Shown here one piece after another: positions 8,529-18,412 of a stretch of DNA of 64,000 nucleotides. Position numbers and translations under genes: made by a program. Under the pieces are notes generated by a model. That model saw only the letters and a list, made by a program, of their open reading frames with translations. It was not told where the DNA came from and searched no databases. This DNA is from Robiginitalea sediminis. Lineage in GTDB: Bacteria; Bacteroidota; Bacteroidia; Flavobacteriales; Flavobacteriaceae. The DNA is taken from the NCBI RefSeq assembly GCF_002198115.1, contig NZ_NGNR01000001.1, positions 186,001 to 250,000 of the forward strand, in the 5' to 3' direction. Each line of letters starts with the position of its first letter. Position 1 is the first letter of the stretch.

Positions 8529-11500
8529 ATGCGGCCAACGATTATCACGCTTCTGACCCTGCTACTCCTTTCCGCATGCCGGGATGCCACCCCCCTATTC
8601 CGCGAACTCAAGCCCGGGCATACGGGGATTGCATTTGCAAACCGCCTGGAAGAAACCCCAGAGCTCAACATCCTCAATTACCTGTACTACTACAATGGAG
8701 CAGGCGTAGCGGCAGCGGACTTTAACAATGACGGGCTCATAGACCTGTACTTTACCGCCAACCAGCAGGCCGATGCCCTCTACCTGAACCAGGGCGGGTT
8801 ACAGTTCAAGGACATTACAGAGGCCTCCGGATTGCCGGTGGAGGCACTGGGCTGGACTACCGGGGTGACCCATGTGGATATCAACGCGGATGGCCTTTTG
8901 GATATCTACGTCTGCCAGGCCTCCGGCTACCGGAATCTCTCCGGGGTCAACCGCCTGTATGTCAACCAGGGCGTGGATGCCAATGGCATCCCCCAATTTG
9001 CCGAAAAAGCCGCAGACCATGGGTTGGATATCTCGGCCCTGAGCACCCAGGCCGCCTTTTTTGACGCCGACGGGGACGGCGACCTGGATGCCTTCCTGAT
9101 GAACCATTCGGTCCACCCTAACCGGAACTACGGGCGGGGGAGCCAACGACTGGGGTACGACCCCCTGTCCGGCGACCGCCTGTTGCGGAACGACAATGGC
9201 TTTTTTACGGACATCAGCCAGCAGGCGGGGATCTACCAGGGCAAGGCGGGATACGGCCTTGGCCTCGGCATCAGCGACCTGGACGGCAACGGGTATCCCG
9301 ATATCTATGTGGGCAACGACTTCTTCGAAAACGATTACCTCTATCTGAACCAGGGTAACGGGCAATTTGTGGAAGTAATTGCCTCCGATTCCTCCGGCGT
9401 GGGGCACACCACCCATTTCAGCATGGGCAATGACATTGCAGACCTGAACAACGACGCCCTCCCGGACATCCTTTCCCTGGATATGCTACCGGAAGACCTG
9501 GTCACCTACAAGACCTCCGGGCTGGAGTACGCCTACCCCATATACCGCCAATACCTGCAACAGGGGTTTGCCCCTCAATACATGCAGAATACCCTGCAGC
9601 TGAACCTGGGCGGCGGCCGCTTTTCCGAGGTAGGATACCTCAGCGGGGTTGCGGGCACCGAATGGTCCTGGGGGACCCTTATAGCCGATTTCGACAATGA
9701 CGGCTGGCGCGACATCTTTATCACCAACGGGATCAAAGGCGCCACCAACGATATGGACTATATGAACTTCATTGCCAATGAAGACATACAGCGCCGTATC
9801 GATGCAGGTATGCGGCAGTCCGATATGCCGCTTACCCGGGAGATCCCGCAGAAAAAGGTCCCCAACTATATCTTTCGCAATGAGGGAGACCTGGGGTTCT
9901 CCAACCAGAACGGTTCCTGGATGGACGCTCCTCCCTCCTTTAGCCACGGCTGCGTCTATGCCGACCTGGACCGGGATGGCGACCTGGACCTGGTGGTCAA
10001 CCACATGGACCAGACCGCTTCCCTCTATGAGAACACCCTATCCGGGGCGCATTACCTGGGCCTCCGTTTTGAAGGGCCCCATGCTAACCCCCACGGCATT
10101 GGCGCGCGGGTCTGGCTCTACGGTCCGCAAGGCATCCAAACCGCGGAAAATTTTCCAACCAGGGGCTATCTTTCGGCCGTTGCCCCTGAGGTGCACTTCG
10201 GTTTGGCAGAGACCCGCATCGATTCCCTGAAAGTCCTCTGGCCCGACGGTGCCACCCAGGTGCTGCGCCAAACCCCTGCCGACACCCTCCTTACCCTCCG
10301 CAGGGCCGATGCCCGGCCGGGTAAGGCATTCCCACAGGGACCCCCTCCCGTGTTACGCGCAAATGACTCCCTGTTCCCGGTACTGCATCGGGAGAACCCG
10401 GTCCTGGACTTCGACCGCGAACCCCTTATTGTGTATGCCGGGTCTACCCAGGGGCCTGCACTGGCTGTGTCAGACCTCAACGGCGATGGGCTGGACGACC
10501 TGGTCATAGGCGGGGCCAAACGCCAACCAACTGCCCTGTACCACCAGACAGCAGATGGGGATTTCCTCCCAGCCACCCCGGATATTTTTGAAGAAGACGC
10601 CCTTAGCGAGGATACCGCCCTGCTGCTGGTCGATGTAAACGGGGATGGCTGGACCGACCTGGTTACCGGGAGCGGCGGGAATGAATTTCGCGAAGGAGAG
10701 CCGTTGCAACCCCGGCTCTACCTTAACCGGGGCGGCCGCCTGGAAAAAACAACGGGAGCCTTCCCCGGAATAGAACTCAATGCCTCCCACATCAGCACCA
10801 CCGACCTGGAAGGAGACGGGGACCCGGACCTGCTCATCACTTCGGACGGGGTACCCGGGGCCTTCGGGAAGCCCCCTGTGCACTACTTGCTGGAAAATGA
10901 CGGCACCGGCACCTTCAAGGATGTCACCCATGCCCGCATCCCGGGTCTTACTGCTTCCGGGGCCATAAGTGCTGCCCAATGGGCAGATTTCAACGGGGAT
11001 GGCCGGACCGACCTGGCTGTAGCGGGACACTGGAGCCCGGTCCGCATCTTCCTGGCCAGGGGCAACCGCTGGGAGGAAGCTGCCGGAAACGGCCTTGAAA
11101 CTACCCATGGGTGGTGGAACGCCCTGCGCGCGGCAGACCTGGACGGGGATGGGGATACCGACCTCCTTGCCGGAAACTGGGGGCTCAACAGTAAATTCCA
11201 GGCCAGCCAAGAAACCCCGGTACGCCTCTATAGGAACGACTTCGACGAAAACGGCTCTGTAGAACCGGTGGTGACCTATTTCCATAAAGGAGTGGAAACC
11301 CCCTTTGCCTCCCGGGATGAACTGGCCAAACAAATGCCCTTCCTGAACAAGAAGTTCAGGACCTATAAGGCCTTTGCCCAGGCCAGCCTGCGCGAGGTCT
11401 TTTCGGATGAAGCCCTTCAGGCAGCCGAAAAAAGCGAAGTATACCTGCTGGCCAGCTGCATCTTCCGCAATGACGGGAAGGGTAACTTTCAAAAAGAGGA

Positions 11501-11813
11501 ACTGCCCCGGATTGCTCAGACCTCGGCGATTTTCGACTTTGGGGTGGAGGATTTCACCGGGGACGGCCAAACAGACGTCCTTGTGGTAGGCAACCACTAC
11601 GACATTAGCACCCAGCTGGGTAGGCTGGATGCCTTCCAGGGGTTACTTTTGCAGGGGGATTCCCGGGGCGGTTTCCGCTGGGACCCTCGAATGGACCCCT
11701 ATATCCCCGGGGCTGGAAGGTGTGTGGAACCCATCGAGATTGAAGGAAAAAAGACATGGATCATCGGCAGGAACAACGATACCCCCCTGCTGCTGTCCCA
11801 AACGAAAGAATGA
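8529..11813 (+). CDS. FG-GAP/VCBS-repeat lipoprotein with ASPIC/UnbV module (CRTAC1-like), first of three
   Basis: A 1,094-residue protein with a lipoprotein signal (lipobox LLSAC, Cys near residue 17). Two blocks of FG-GAP/VCBS repeats, rich in calcium-type loops such as DFNNDGLIDLY and DADGDGDLDA, flank an ASPIC/UnbV-like module at about residues 505-585 (NPHGIGARVWLYG, then VHFGLAE and LKVLWPDGATQVL). Each block is expected to fold as an integrin-type beta-propeller. No enzymatic motif is seen, so a ligand-binding or scaffold role outside the cytoplasm is the likely one. It begins a run of three paralogues: its TGA overlaps the next ATG. Such proteins are sometimes mislabelled RNA-binding; nothing here supports that. 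Confidence 0.85.
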   Translation: MRPTIITLLTLLLLSACRDATPLFRELKPGHTGIAFANRLEETPELNILNYLYYYNGAGVAAADFNNDGLIDLYFTANQQADALYLNQGGLQFKDITEASGLPVEALGWTTGVTHVDINADGLLDIYVCQASGYRNLSGVNRLYVNQGVDANGIPQFAEKAADHGLDISALSTQAAFFDADGDGDLDAFLMNHSVHPNRNYGRGSQRLGYDPLSGDRLLRNDNGFFTDISQQAGIYQGKAGYGLGLGISDLDGNGYPDIYVGNDFFENDYLYLNQGNGQFVEVIASDSSGVGHTTHFSMGNDIADLNNDALPDILSLDMLPEDLVTYKTSGLEYAYPIYRQYLQQGFAPQYMQNTLQLNLGGGRFSEVGYLSGVAGTEWSWGTLIADFDNDGWRDIFITNGIKGATNDMDYMNFIANEDIQRRIDAGMRQSDMPLTREIPQKKVPNYIFRNEGDLGFSNQNGSWMDAPPSFSHGCVYADLDRDGDLDLVVNHMDQTASLYENTLSGAHYLGLRFEGPHANPHGIGARVWLYGPQGIQTAENFPTRGYLSAVAPEVHFGLAETRIDSLKVLWPDGATQVLRQTPADTLLTLRRADARPGKAFPQGPPPVLRANDSLFPVLHRENPVLDFDREPLIVYAGSTQGPALAVSDLNGDGLDDLVIGGAKRQPTALYHQTADGDFLPATPDIFEEDALSEDTALLLVDVNGDGWTDLVTGSGGNEFREGEPLQPRLYLNRGGRLEKTTGAFPGIELNASHISTTDLEGDGDPDLLITSDGVPGAFGKPPVHYLLENDGTGTFKDVTHARIPGLTASGAISAAQWADFNGDGRTDLAVAGHWSPVRIFLARGNRWEEAAGNGLETTHGWWNALRAADLDGDGDTDLLAGNWGLNSKFQASQETPVRLYRNDFDENGSVEPVVTYFHKGVETPFASRDELAKQMPFLNKKFRTYKAFAQASLREVFSDEALQAAEKSEVYLLASCIFRNDGKGNFQKEELPRIAQTSAIFDFGVEDFTGDGQTDVLVVGNHYDISTQLGRLDAFQGLLLQGDSRGGFRWDPRMDPYIPGAGRCVEPIEIEGKKTWIIGRNNDTPLLLSQTKE

Positions 11814-14800
11814 AAATGAAAGCAAGACGACTTATAATAGCCCTCACGGGGATCTTTGCACTGGCATCCTGTGGCGACCAGCAGCAGGATAACGCAGGCG
11901 CAGCTGCCGGGCAGGAACCCCTTTTCACCCTGTTGCCTCCGGACAGTACCGGGGTCTCTTTTGTGAACCAGGTGGAAAACCAGAAGGAGTTCAACATTTT
12001 CAAATACCGCAACTTCTACAACGGAGGGGGTGTGGCCCTGGGGGACATCAACAACGACGGCCTCACCGATATCTTCCTTACCGGCAACATGGTGTCCAAC
12101 AAACTCTACCTGAACAAGGGGGGGTTCAAGTTCGAGGATATTACGGAATCTGCCGGGGTCGGGGGGAATAAACCCTGGTCTACCGGGGTCACCATGGCAG
12201 ATGTCAATGCCGATGGCCTGCTGGACATCTATGTGAGCAATGCCGGGAACATGGAAGGCAACAACCACGACAACGACCTGTATATCAACAACGGGGACAA
12301 TACTTTTACCGAGCGAGCCCACGAATTCAACCTGGCCGAAACGGGGTTCACCACGCATGCGACCTTCTTCGATTACGACAAGGACGGGGACCTGGATGCC
12401 TATATCCTGAACAACAGCAACATCCCTGTAAGCAGCCTGGGCTATGCCGAGCAGCGGGAGGTCCGCGCCCAGGACTGGGAAGGCGTCCCGCATATCTTCC
12501 GCGGCGTGGGCGACATGCTGCTGCGCAACGACGGGGGTACTTTTACAGACGTAAGCGAGTCGGCAGGTATCTACGGCAGCCTCATCGGTTTTGGCCTGGG
12601 GGTATTGGTGTCGGATTTTAACCAGGACCTGTACCCGGACATTTATGTCTCCAACGACTTCTACGAACGGGACTACCTCTACATCAACAACCAGGACGGG
12701 ACCTTCAGCGAACAGATCAAGGACTGGACCGGCCACCTGAGCCTTTCGGCCATGGGGATCGATATCGGGGATATCAATAACGACGGGCACCAGGACGTGT
12801 TTATAACCGACATGCTCCCCGAAGCCGAGCAGCGGGTAAAATCCGTTATGGAATTTGAAGGGTACAATGTCTACAAACTCAAGGAGGGCAAGGACTTCGG
12901 CCACCAGTACATCCAGAATACCCTGCAGCTCAACAACGGGAACGGGACGTTTTCCGAAGTGGCTTACTACAGTGGGGTTCATGCCACCGACTGGAGCTGG
13001 GCCGGGCTGATGTTCGACATGGACAATGACGGGTACCGGGATATCTTTGTGACCAACGGGATCAACCACGACCTTACGGACCTGGATTTTGTGGATTTCT
13101 TCGCCAATGAAATCATCCAGAAAATGGCCCTGACCGGCCGGAAGGAATCCATCGATTCCATCATCCAGAAAATGCCCATTAAACCTCAGCCCAATTACGC
13201 CTTCCGCAACAAGGGCGACCTGACCTTCAGCAATGCCAATGCAGACTGGGGCTTCGAACTCCCCACCCGTTCCAACGGCGCTGCCTACGGGGACCTGGAC
13301 AACGACGGCGACCTGGACCTGGTGGTCAACAACGTAAACATGCCCGCCTTTGTGTATCGCAACAATACCGAAACCCAAACCGACCACCACTACATCAGGT
13401 TCCGCTTCCTCGGCACGGACCAGAACCCCTTTGGGGTGGGAGCCACCGTGAGGGCCTACGCCAATGATCAGGTATGGGTTCAGGAACTGGTTCCCTCCAG
13501 GGGGTTCCAGTCTTCGGTGGACTACCGCATTACCTTCGGCCTGGGGGCCACTACCCAACTGGACTCCCTGCGGGTGATCTGGCCGGACGACAAAACCCAG
13601 GTCCTGACAGGGGTTGCGGCCGACCAGGAGGTCCTGTTGGACTATGCCAGCGCCAAGGAGGTATACCAGGTACCCCGGGCAGGAACTACCCCTTCCCTGC
13701 TCACCGAAGTACCCCTACAGGGGGTGAAGTCCCACAACGAAGACCTCTATAACGACTTCGACCACGAAGGGCTTATTTACGGGAAGCTCTCCCAGGAAGG
13801 CCCGGCCCTGGCCGTAGCCGATGTGGACGGGGACGGAAACGACGACTTTTACCTGGGGGGCGCCTCGGGGGAAAATGGCTCCTTGTACCTCCACCGCGGG
13901 CAGGGCAGACTCACCGAGAAACCATCCGCGGCATTCACAGCGGATGCAGCCTTCGAAGACACGGCAGCAGCCTTCTTCGACGCCGACGGGGACGGAGACC
14001 AGGACCTGATGGTCGCCTCCGGCGGGAACCAGGCAGACCGGTACCGTACCTACCGCCCCCGGCTGTACTTGAATGACGGAAAGGGGAACTTCGTTAAATC
14101 GGCCCAGGAACTGCCCACCAGCTTTAAGAACATGGCCACGGTAAGCCCCTACGACTTTGACGGGGATGGAGATGTGGATGTCTTTATTGGCTCGCGTTCG
14201 GTAGCCGGCATCTACGGTGTAGACCCGGACCACCTCCTCTTGGAGAACGACGGGTCCGGAAATTTCCAGAACGTCACAGACCGGGCCGGGAATGCCCTGA
14301 AGTACGCCGGGATGGTGACCGATGCCCAATGGGCGGATATGGACGGGGACGGCCGTAAAGACCTGCTGACCGTAGCAGACTGGGGGACCCCGAAGATCTA
14401 CACCAACAATGGCCGGCGGCTCAGCCCCATGGCCACAAGCCTGGACACCCTGGACGGCTGGTGGAACGCCCTTGCAGTCGCAGACCTGGACGGGGACGGG
14501 GACCAGGACCTGATCCTGGGCAACCAGGGGTCCAACCTGCATTACAAGCCCACCCCGGGCAAACCCATGAAGATGTGGGTAAATGATTTCGACGGGAATG
14601 GGACCCTGGAACAGGTGGTTACCCTCACCAATGAGGCAGGGGACTACCCCCTGCACCAGAAAAAGGAACTCACCGCCCAGGTGGTATCCCTCAAAAAAGA
14701 AAACCTGAAGGCCTCGGTCTACGCCGCCCGGACCATCCACGAACTGTTCCCCGGGGAACTGGTAAACCGCTCCATAGTGAAACGGGCCGTGATTTCCGAA

Positions 14801-15166
14801 TCGGTCCTGGCTATCAACGAGGGCAACGGGCAATTCCGCATCCAGGTACTACCGCCCCGCGTCCAGTTCTCATGCCTCTGCGACATCGCCTGTACGGACA
14901 TCAACCAGGACGGGAATCTGGACCTGATTATGGCCGGGAACAATTACGAATTCAAGCCACAGTTCTCCCGCCTGGATGCCAGCTACGGGAATGTACTGTT
15001 GGGGGATGGCGCCCTTGGCTTTGAGTGGCAGCCCTACGACCGCAGCGGCTTTGTCATGCGGGAAGAAGTGAAATACCTGCGCGAGCTTAAGGACCGGGAG
15101 GGACGTACCTACCTCCTGGCCGCGGCCAACGACAGCAAACCGAGATTATTTGCCATCAATGAGTAG
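11810..15166 (+). CDS. FG-GAP/VCBS-repeat lipoprotein with ASPIC/UnbV module, second of three
   Basis: A 1,118-residue paralogue of its neighbours. The ATG at 11810 overlaps the preceding TGA (ATGA), implying translational coupling; an ATG two codons later (11816) is an alternative. The lipobox is LASC (Cys near residue 21). The opening after the signal (GVSFVNQVENQKEFNIFKY, then GGGVALGDINNDGLTDIF) matches the first and third copies. The first repeat block spans about residues 40-510, the ASPIC/UnbV-like module about 525-600 (NPFGVGATVRAYA, RVIWPDDKTQVL) and the second block about 640-1100. Many DxDxDG or DxNxDG loops suggest calcium binding. No catalytic motif was recognised. Confidence 0.85.
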   Translation: MKMKARRLIIALTGIFALASCGDQQQDNAGAAAGQEPLFTLLPPDSTGVSFVNQVENQKEFNIFKYRNFYNGGGVALGDINNDGLTDIFLTGNMVSNKLYLNKGGFKFEDITESAGVGGNKPWSTGVTMADVNADGLLDIYVSNAGNMEGNNHDNDLYINNGDNTFTERAHEFNLAETGFTTHATFFDYDKDGDLDAYILNNSNIPVSSLGYAEQREVRAQDWEGVPHIFRGVGDMLLRNDGGTFTDVSESAGIYGSLIGFGLGVLVSDFNQDLYPDIYVSNDFYERDYLYINNQDGTFSEQIKDWTGHLSLSAMGIDIGDINNDGHQDVFITDMLPEAEQRVKSVMEFEGYNVYKLKEGKDFGHQYIQNTLQLNNGNGTFSEVAYYSGVHATDWSWAGLMFDMDNDGYRDIFVTNGINHDLTDLDFVDFFANEIIQKMALTGRKESIDSIIQKMPIKPQPNYAFRNKGDLTFSNANADWGFELPTRSNGAAYGDLDNDGDLDLVVNNVNMPAFVYRNNTETQTDHHYIRFRFLGTDQNPFGVGATVRAYANDQVWVQELVPSRGFQSSVDYRITFGLGATTQLDSLRVIWPDDKTQVLTGVAADQEVLLDYASAKEVYQVPRAGTTPSLLTEVPLQGVKSHNEDLYNDFDHEGLIYGKLSQEGPALAVADVDGDGNDDFYLGGASGENGSLYLHRGQGRLTEKPSAAFTADAAFEDTAAAFFDADGDGDQDLMVASGGNQADRYRTYRPRLYLNDGKGNFVKSAQELPTSFKNMATVSPYDFDGDGDVDVFIGSRSVAGIYGVDPDHLLLENDGSGNFQNVTDRAGNALKYAGMVTDAQWADMDGDGRKDLLTVADWGTPKIYTNNGRRLSPMATSLDTLDGWWNALAVADLDGDGDQDLILGNQGSNLHYKPTPGKPMKMWVNDFDGNGTLEQVVTLTNEAGDYPLHQKKELTAQVVSLKKENLKASVYAARTIHELFPGELVNRSIVKRAVISESVLAINEGNGQFRIQVLPPRVQFSCLCDIACTDINQDGNLDLIMAGNNYEFKPQFSRLDASYGNVLLGDGALGFEWQPYDRSGFVMREEVKYLRELKDREGRTYLLAAANDSKPRLFAINE

Positions 15167-18100
15167 AAGAGCCCTCATACCAGTACTCGTCCTGGGCCTC
15201 CTTGCGGGCTGTTCCCGCGGAGGGGAGGTTTTCGACCAACCCGGGCCCGGGGCCACCGGCCTGGACTTTACCAACCAGCTGCAGGAATCCGACCGGCTCA
15301 ATATCCTTGATTACCTCTACTTCTACAACGGGGGCGGGGTGGCCGTGGGCGATGTGAACCAGGACGGGCTGCCGGACATCTATTTTTCCGGGAACCAGGT
15401 GGGCAACAAGCTCTACCTGAACCGGGGTGGCATGCAGTTCGAAGATGTGACCGAAACGGCAGGAGTAGCCGGGCAAAGCACCTGGAACACCGGTGCCGTG
15501 ATGGCCGACGTGAATGCCGACGGCCTGCTGGACATCTACGTATGTGCCGTGGTGGGCATCAATGGCTTTACCGGCCACAACGAGCTCTTTATCAACAATG
15601 GGGACGGGACCTTCACCGAGCGGGCCGCCGAATTCGGGCTGGACCTGGACACCTACAGTTCCAATGCGGCCTTCCTGGACTACGACGGGGACGGGGACCT
15701 GGACATGTACCTGCTTAACCACGCCGTCCATACCCAGGACTCCTACGGGAAGGCGTCCCTGCGGTACGAGCGCAACTACGAGACCGGGGACCGGCTCATG
15801 CGAAACGACGGCGGGAGGTTCACCGACGTAAGCGAAGCGGCCGGCATCTATGGCGGCATCAATGGGTACGGGCTTGGGCTGGCAGTATCCGACTTCAACC
15901 AGGACGGCTACCCGGACCTTTATATCGGCAACGACTTCCACGAGGACGACTACTTTTACCTGAACAACGGAGATGGCACCTTTACGGAAAGCCTCCGGGA
16001 CTACTTCGGGCATACCAGCCGGTTTTCCATGGGCAGCGACGTGGCCGACATCAACAACGACGGGCGCCCGGATATGATTTCCCTGGATATGCTCCCGGAA
16101 GACGAGGTGCCCCTCAAATCCTCAGAGGGGGACGACAATGTGCAGACCCAGCGTATGCGCACCGAGGAATTCGGCTATTACTACCAGTTTACCCGCAATA
16201 TGCTCTACGTGGGGCAGCCGGACGGCCGCTTTAGCGAAACGGCCCTTATGAGCGGGGTTGCCGCCACCGACTGGTCCTGGAGTGCCCTTTTTGGCGACTG
16301 GAACCTGGACGGCCACCAGGACCTCTTTGTTTCCAACGGGATCCCCAAGCGCCCCAACGACCTCGATTTTGTGCGGTATATCTCCAATGACCAGATCAGC
16401 AGCACCATGGACAATACCCGCCTGGTAGACCAGGAAGCTCTGGAGATGATGCCCTCGGGGAATGTCCACAATTACGTCTTTGAAGGCCGGGAAGGTCTTG
16501 GGTTTGAGGACCGCAGCAACCAATGGATGCAGCCGGACACCCTGCTTTCCGGGGCAACGGCCTGGGCCGATTTCGATGCCGATGGGGACCTGGACCTTGT
16601 GGTGAATAACCTGAACCACCCTGCCAGCCTGCTGGTGAACAAAAGCGAAAAGAAGGGCAACTACCTGAAACTCCGCCTGCAGTTCTCCCCGAAAAACCGT
16701 TTTGGGGTGGGCAGCAAAGTCTTCGCCTATACGAATGCCGGAATGCTGTACCGGGAGCTCTTCCCTGTCCGTGGGTTCCAGGCGTCCTCCGAACCCATGG
16801 TTCACCTGGGCTTTTCCCCGGGCCAGCAAGTCGATTCCATCCGGGTGGTGTGGCCGGACAATACCTACCAGACCCTTGTGGCTCCCGACCTGAACCAAGA
16901 CCTGGTCCTGACCCCGGACGGCCCCAAACCCTTCGACTACAATTCTATCAAAACCCGCAGTAAATCTCTGTTTGTGCGGACACAGGATAACCTCGGGCTT
17001 CAGTTTACCCACCGGGAAGACCGGTACACGGATTTTAACCGGGAAAAACTCCTCCCCTACAGCTTTGCAGACCGCGGGCCTGCCTTTGCCGTAGGGGACC
17101 TGGATGGAGACGGGAAGCAGGATGTCTTTTTTGGCGGCTCCAAGCGCATCCCTTCCCAGGGCTTTATTCAACAGGACACTACCTTTATACCCTACCCTTT
17201 ACCAGAGATTACGGCAGACAGCCTCCCGGAAAATACAGCAGCCCTGCTAGCCGATTTCGACCGGGACGGGCAGGACGACCTCCTAATAGGAAACGGGGGG
17301 TCCGACTTCTTTGGCACTTCCAAACCCCTGCTGAACCAGTATTTCAAATACACCGGCGGGCAGTGGATGGAAGAAGGCCTTCCGGAGTCCTACAGCAATA
17401 CCGCGGTCCTGGCCCCTTACGATTTTGATGGGGACGGGGACCTGGACCTTTTTGTGGGCAACCTCTCCCTTACAGGACAATTCGGGTCTGCCCCGGATTC
17501 CTACCTGTTGGAAAACCAAAACGGCACCTTTATCCTGTCCGGGGCGCTGGACGGTAAAGGCCTGGGCATGGTAACCGATGCGTTGTGGACCGATTTCGAT
17601 GCCGACGGGGACGGGGACCTCATTGTTGTGGGGGAATGGATGGCCCCGGTGTTTTTTACCAACCGGGACGGCCGCTTTGAAGGGACTTCCAACCCAGCCC
17701 AAACCGGCCTGTGGCAATCGGTAGCGGCCATGGATATGGACGGGGACGGAGACACCGACATCGCCCTGGGCAACTGGGGTGCCAACTCCAAATTCAGGGC
17801 CTCGGAGGAACGCCCCTTGCGGCTATACCTCTCAGATTTCGACAAGGATGCCAGCCCGGACCCGGTTATCGCCACCGCCAAAGGCGATGGGTATTACCCC
17901 CTTGTGGGCCTGGACGAACTGGGGTCCCAGATGGTGTTTTTAAGGCGGAAATTCCCGAAGTACCGGGATTTTGCCGGACGCACTATGGAGGAAATTTTCG
18001 GGAAGGAAGCCCTGGAGGCCAGCAGGGTCTCAGAGGTGCGGGAGCTCCGCTCCGGCTACCTCCGAAACAACGGCGGCATCTTTGATTTTGTTCCGTTCTC

Positions 18101-18404
18101 TGAAGCCTTGCAGGTAGCCCCCATCCTGGAGCTCCTCCCTTACGATTTTGACGGGGATGGGACGGAAGAGCTTCTGGCAGCCGGGAACTATTTCGGGCTG
18201 AAACCCTACCAGGGGCGGCTGGACGGCTTTCCGGGGGCTCTCATAAAACCGGATGGCCATGTGCTGCCAGCTAACGAATTGGGCCTGGAATTGCTCCATA
18301 AATCGGTACGCCACCTGAAGATAATTACCTTTAAAAACAAACCCTACCTGCTGGCAGTGTTCAACAATGCCCCGGTAGAAGTATATGCCTTAACCTCAAA
18401 ATAA
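15159..18404 (+). CDS. FG-GAP/VCBS-repeat lipoprotein with ASPIC/UnbV module, third of three
   Basis: A 1,081-residue protein. I chose the ATG at 15159, eight bases inside the end of the previous gene, because it leads straight into a lipoprotein signal with lipobox LLAGC. The two-propeller layout repeats: N-terminal FG-GAP block, ASPIC/UnbV-like module at about 505-575 (NRFGVGSKVFAYT, VVWPDNTYQTL), C-terminal FG-GAP block. The copies are clearly diverged in sequence, so the three are old paralogues with probably distinct binding roles and not a fresh duplication. The haloperoxidase-like gene starts eight bases after its stop. Confidence 0.85.
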   Translation: MSRRALIPVLVLGLLAGCSRGGEVFDQPGPGATGLDFTNQLQESDRLNILDYLYFYNGGGVAVGDVNQDGLPDIYFSGNQVGNKLYLNRGGMQFEDVTETAGVAGQSTWNTGAVMADVNADGLLDIYVCAVVGINGFTGHNELFINNGDGTFTERAAEFGLDLDTYSSNAAFLDYDGDGDLDMYLLNHAVHTQDSYGKASLRYERNYETGDRLMRNDGGRFTDVSEAAGIYGGINGYGLGLAVSDFNQDGYPDLYIGNDFHEDDYFYLNNGDGTFTESLRDYFGHTSRFSMGSDVADINNDGRPDMISLDMLPEDEVPLKSSEGDDNVQTQRMRTEEFGYYYQFTRNMLYVGQPDGRFSETALMSGVAATDWSWSALFGDWNLDGHQDLFVSNGIPKRPNDLDFVRYISNDQISSTMDNTRLVDQEALEMMPSGNVHNYVFEGREGLGFEDRSNQWMQPDTLLSGATAWADFDADGDLDLVVNNLNHPASLLVNKSEKKGNYLKLRLQFSPKNRFGVGSKVFAYTNAGMLYRELFPVRGFQASSEPMVHLGFSPGQQVDSIRVVWPDNTYQTLVAPDLNQDLVLTPDGPKPFDYNSIKTRSKSLFVRTQDNLGLQFTHREDRYTDFNREKLLPYSFADRGPAFAVGDLDGDGKQDVFFGGSKRIPSQGFIQQDTTFIPYPLPEITADSLPENTAALLADFDRDGQDDLLIGNGGSDFFGTSKPLLNQYFKYTGGQWMEEGLPESYSNTAVLAPYDFDGDGDLDLFVGNLSLTGQFGSAPDSYLLENQNGTFILSGALDGKGLGMVTDALWTDFDADGDGDLIVVGEWMAPVFFTNRDGRFEGTSNPAQTGLWQSVAAMDMDGDGDTDIALGNWGANSKFRASEERPLRLYLSDFDKDASPDPVIATAKGDGYYPLVGLDELGSQMVFLRRKFPKYRDFAGRTMEEIFGKEALEASRVSEVRELRSGYLRNNGGIFDFVPFSEALQVAPILELLPYDFDGDGTEELLAAGNYFGLKPYQGRLDGFPGALIKPDGHVLPANELGLELLHKSVRHLKIITFKNKPYLLAVFNNAPVEVYALTSK

Positions 18405-18412
18405 AAGAACTG

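Noticed and set aside
11699-13558. 619-codon open frame on the minus strand across two FG-GAP genes
   Set aside because: It is the reverse complement of repetitive Asp/Gly codons, and its translation is Val/Gly/His-rich with no domain.
8529-18404. DNA repeat array or CRISPR-like structure in the FG-GAP region
   Set aside because: The repetition is at protein level (Asp/Gly loops) with irregular spacing and diverged nucleotides, inside three intact reading frames.
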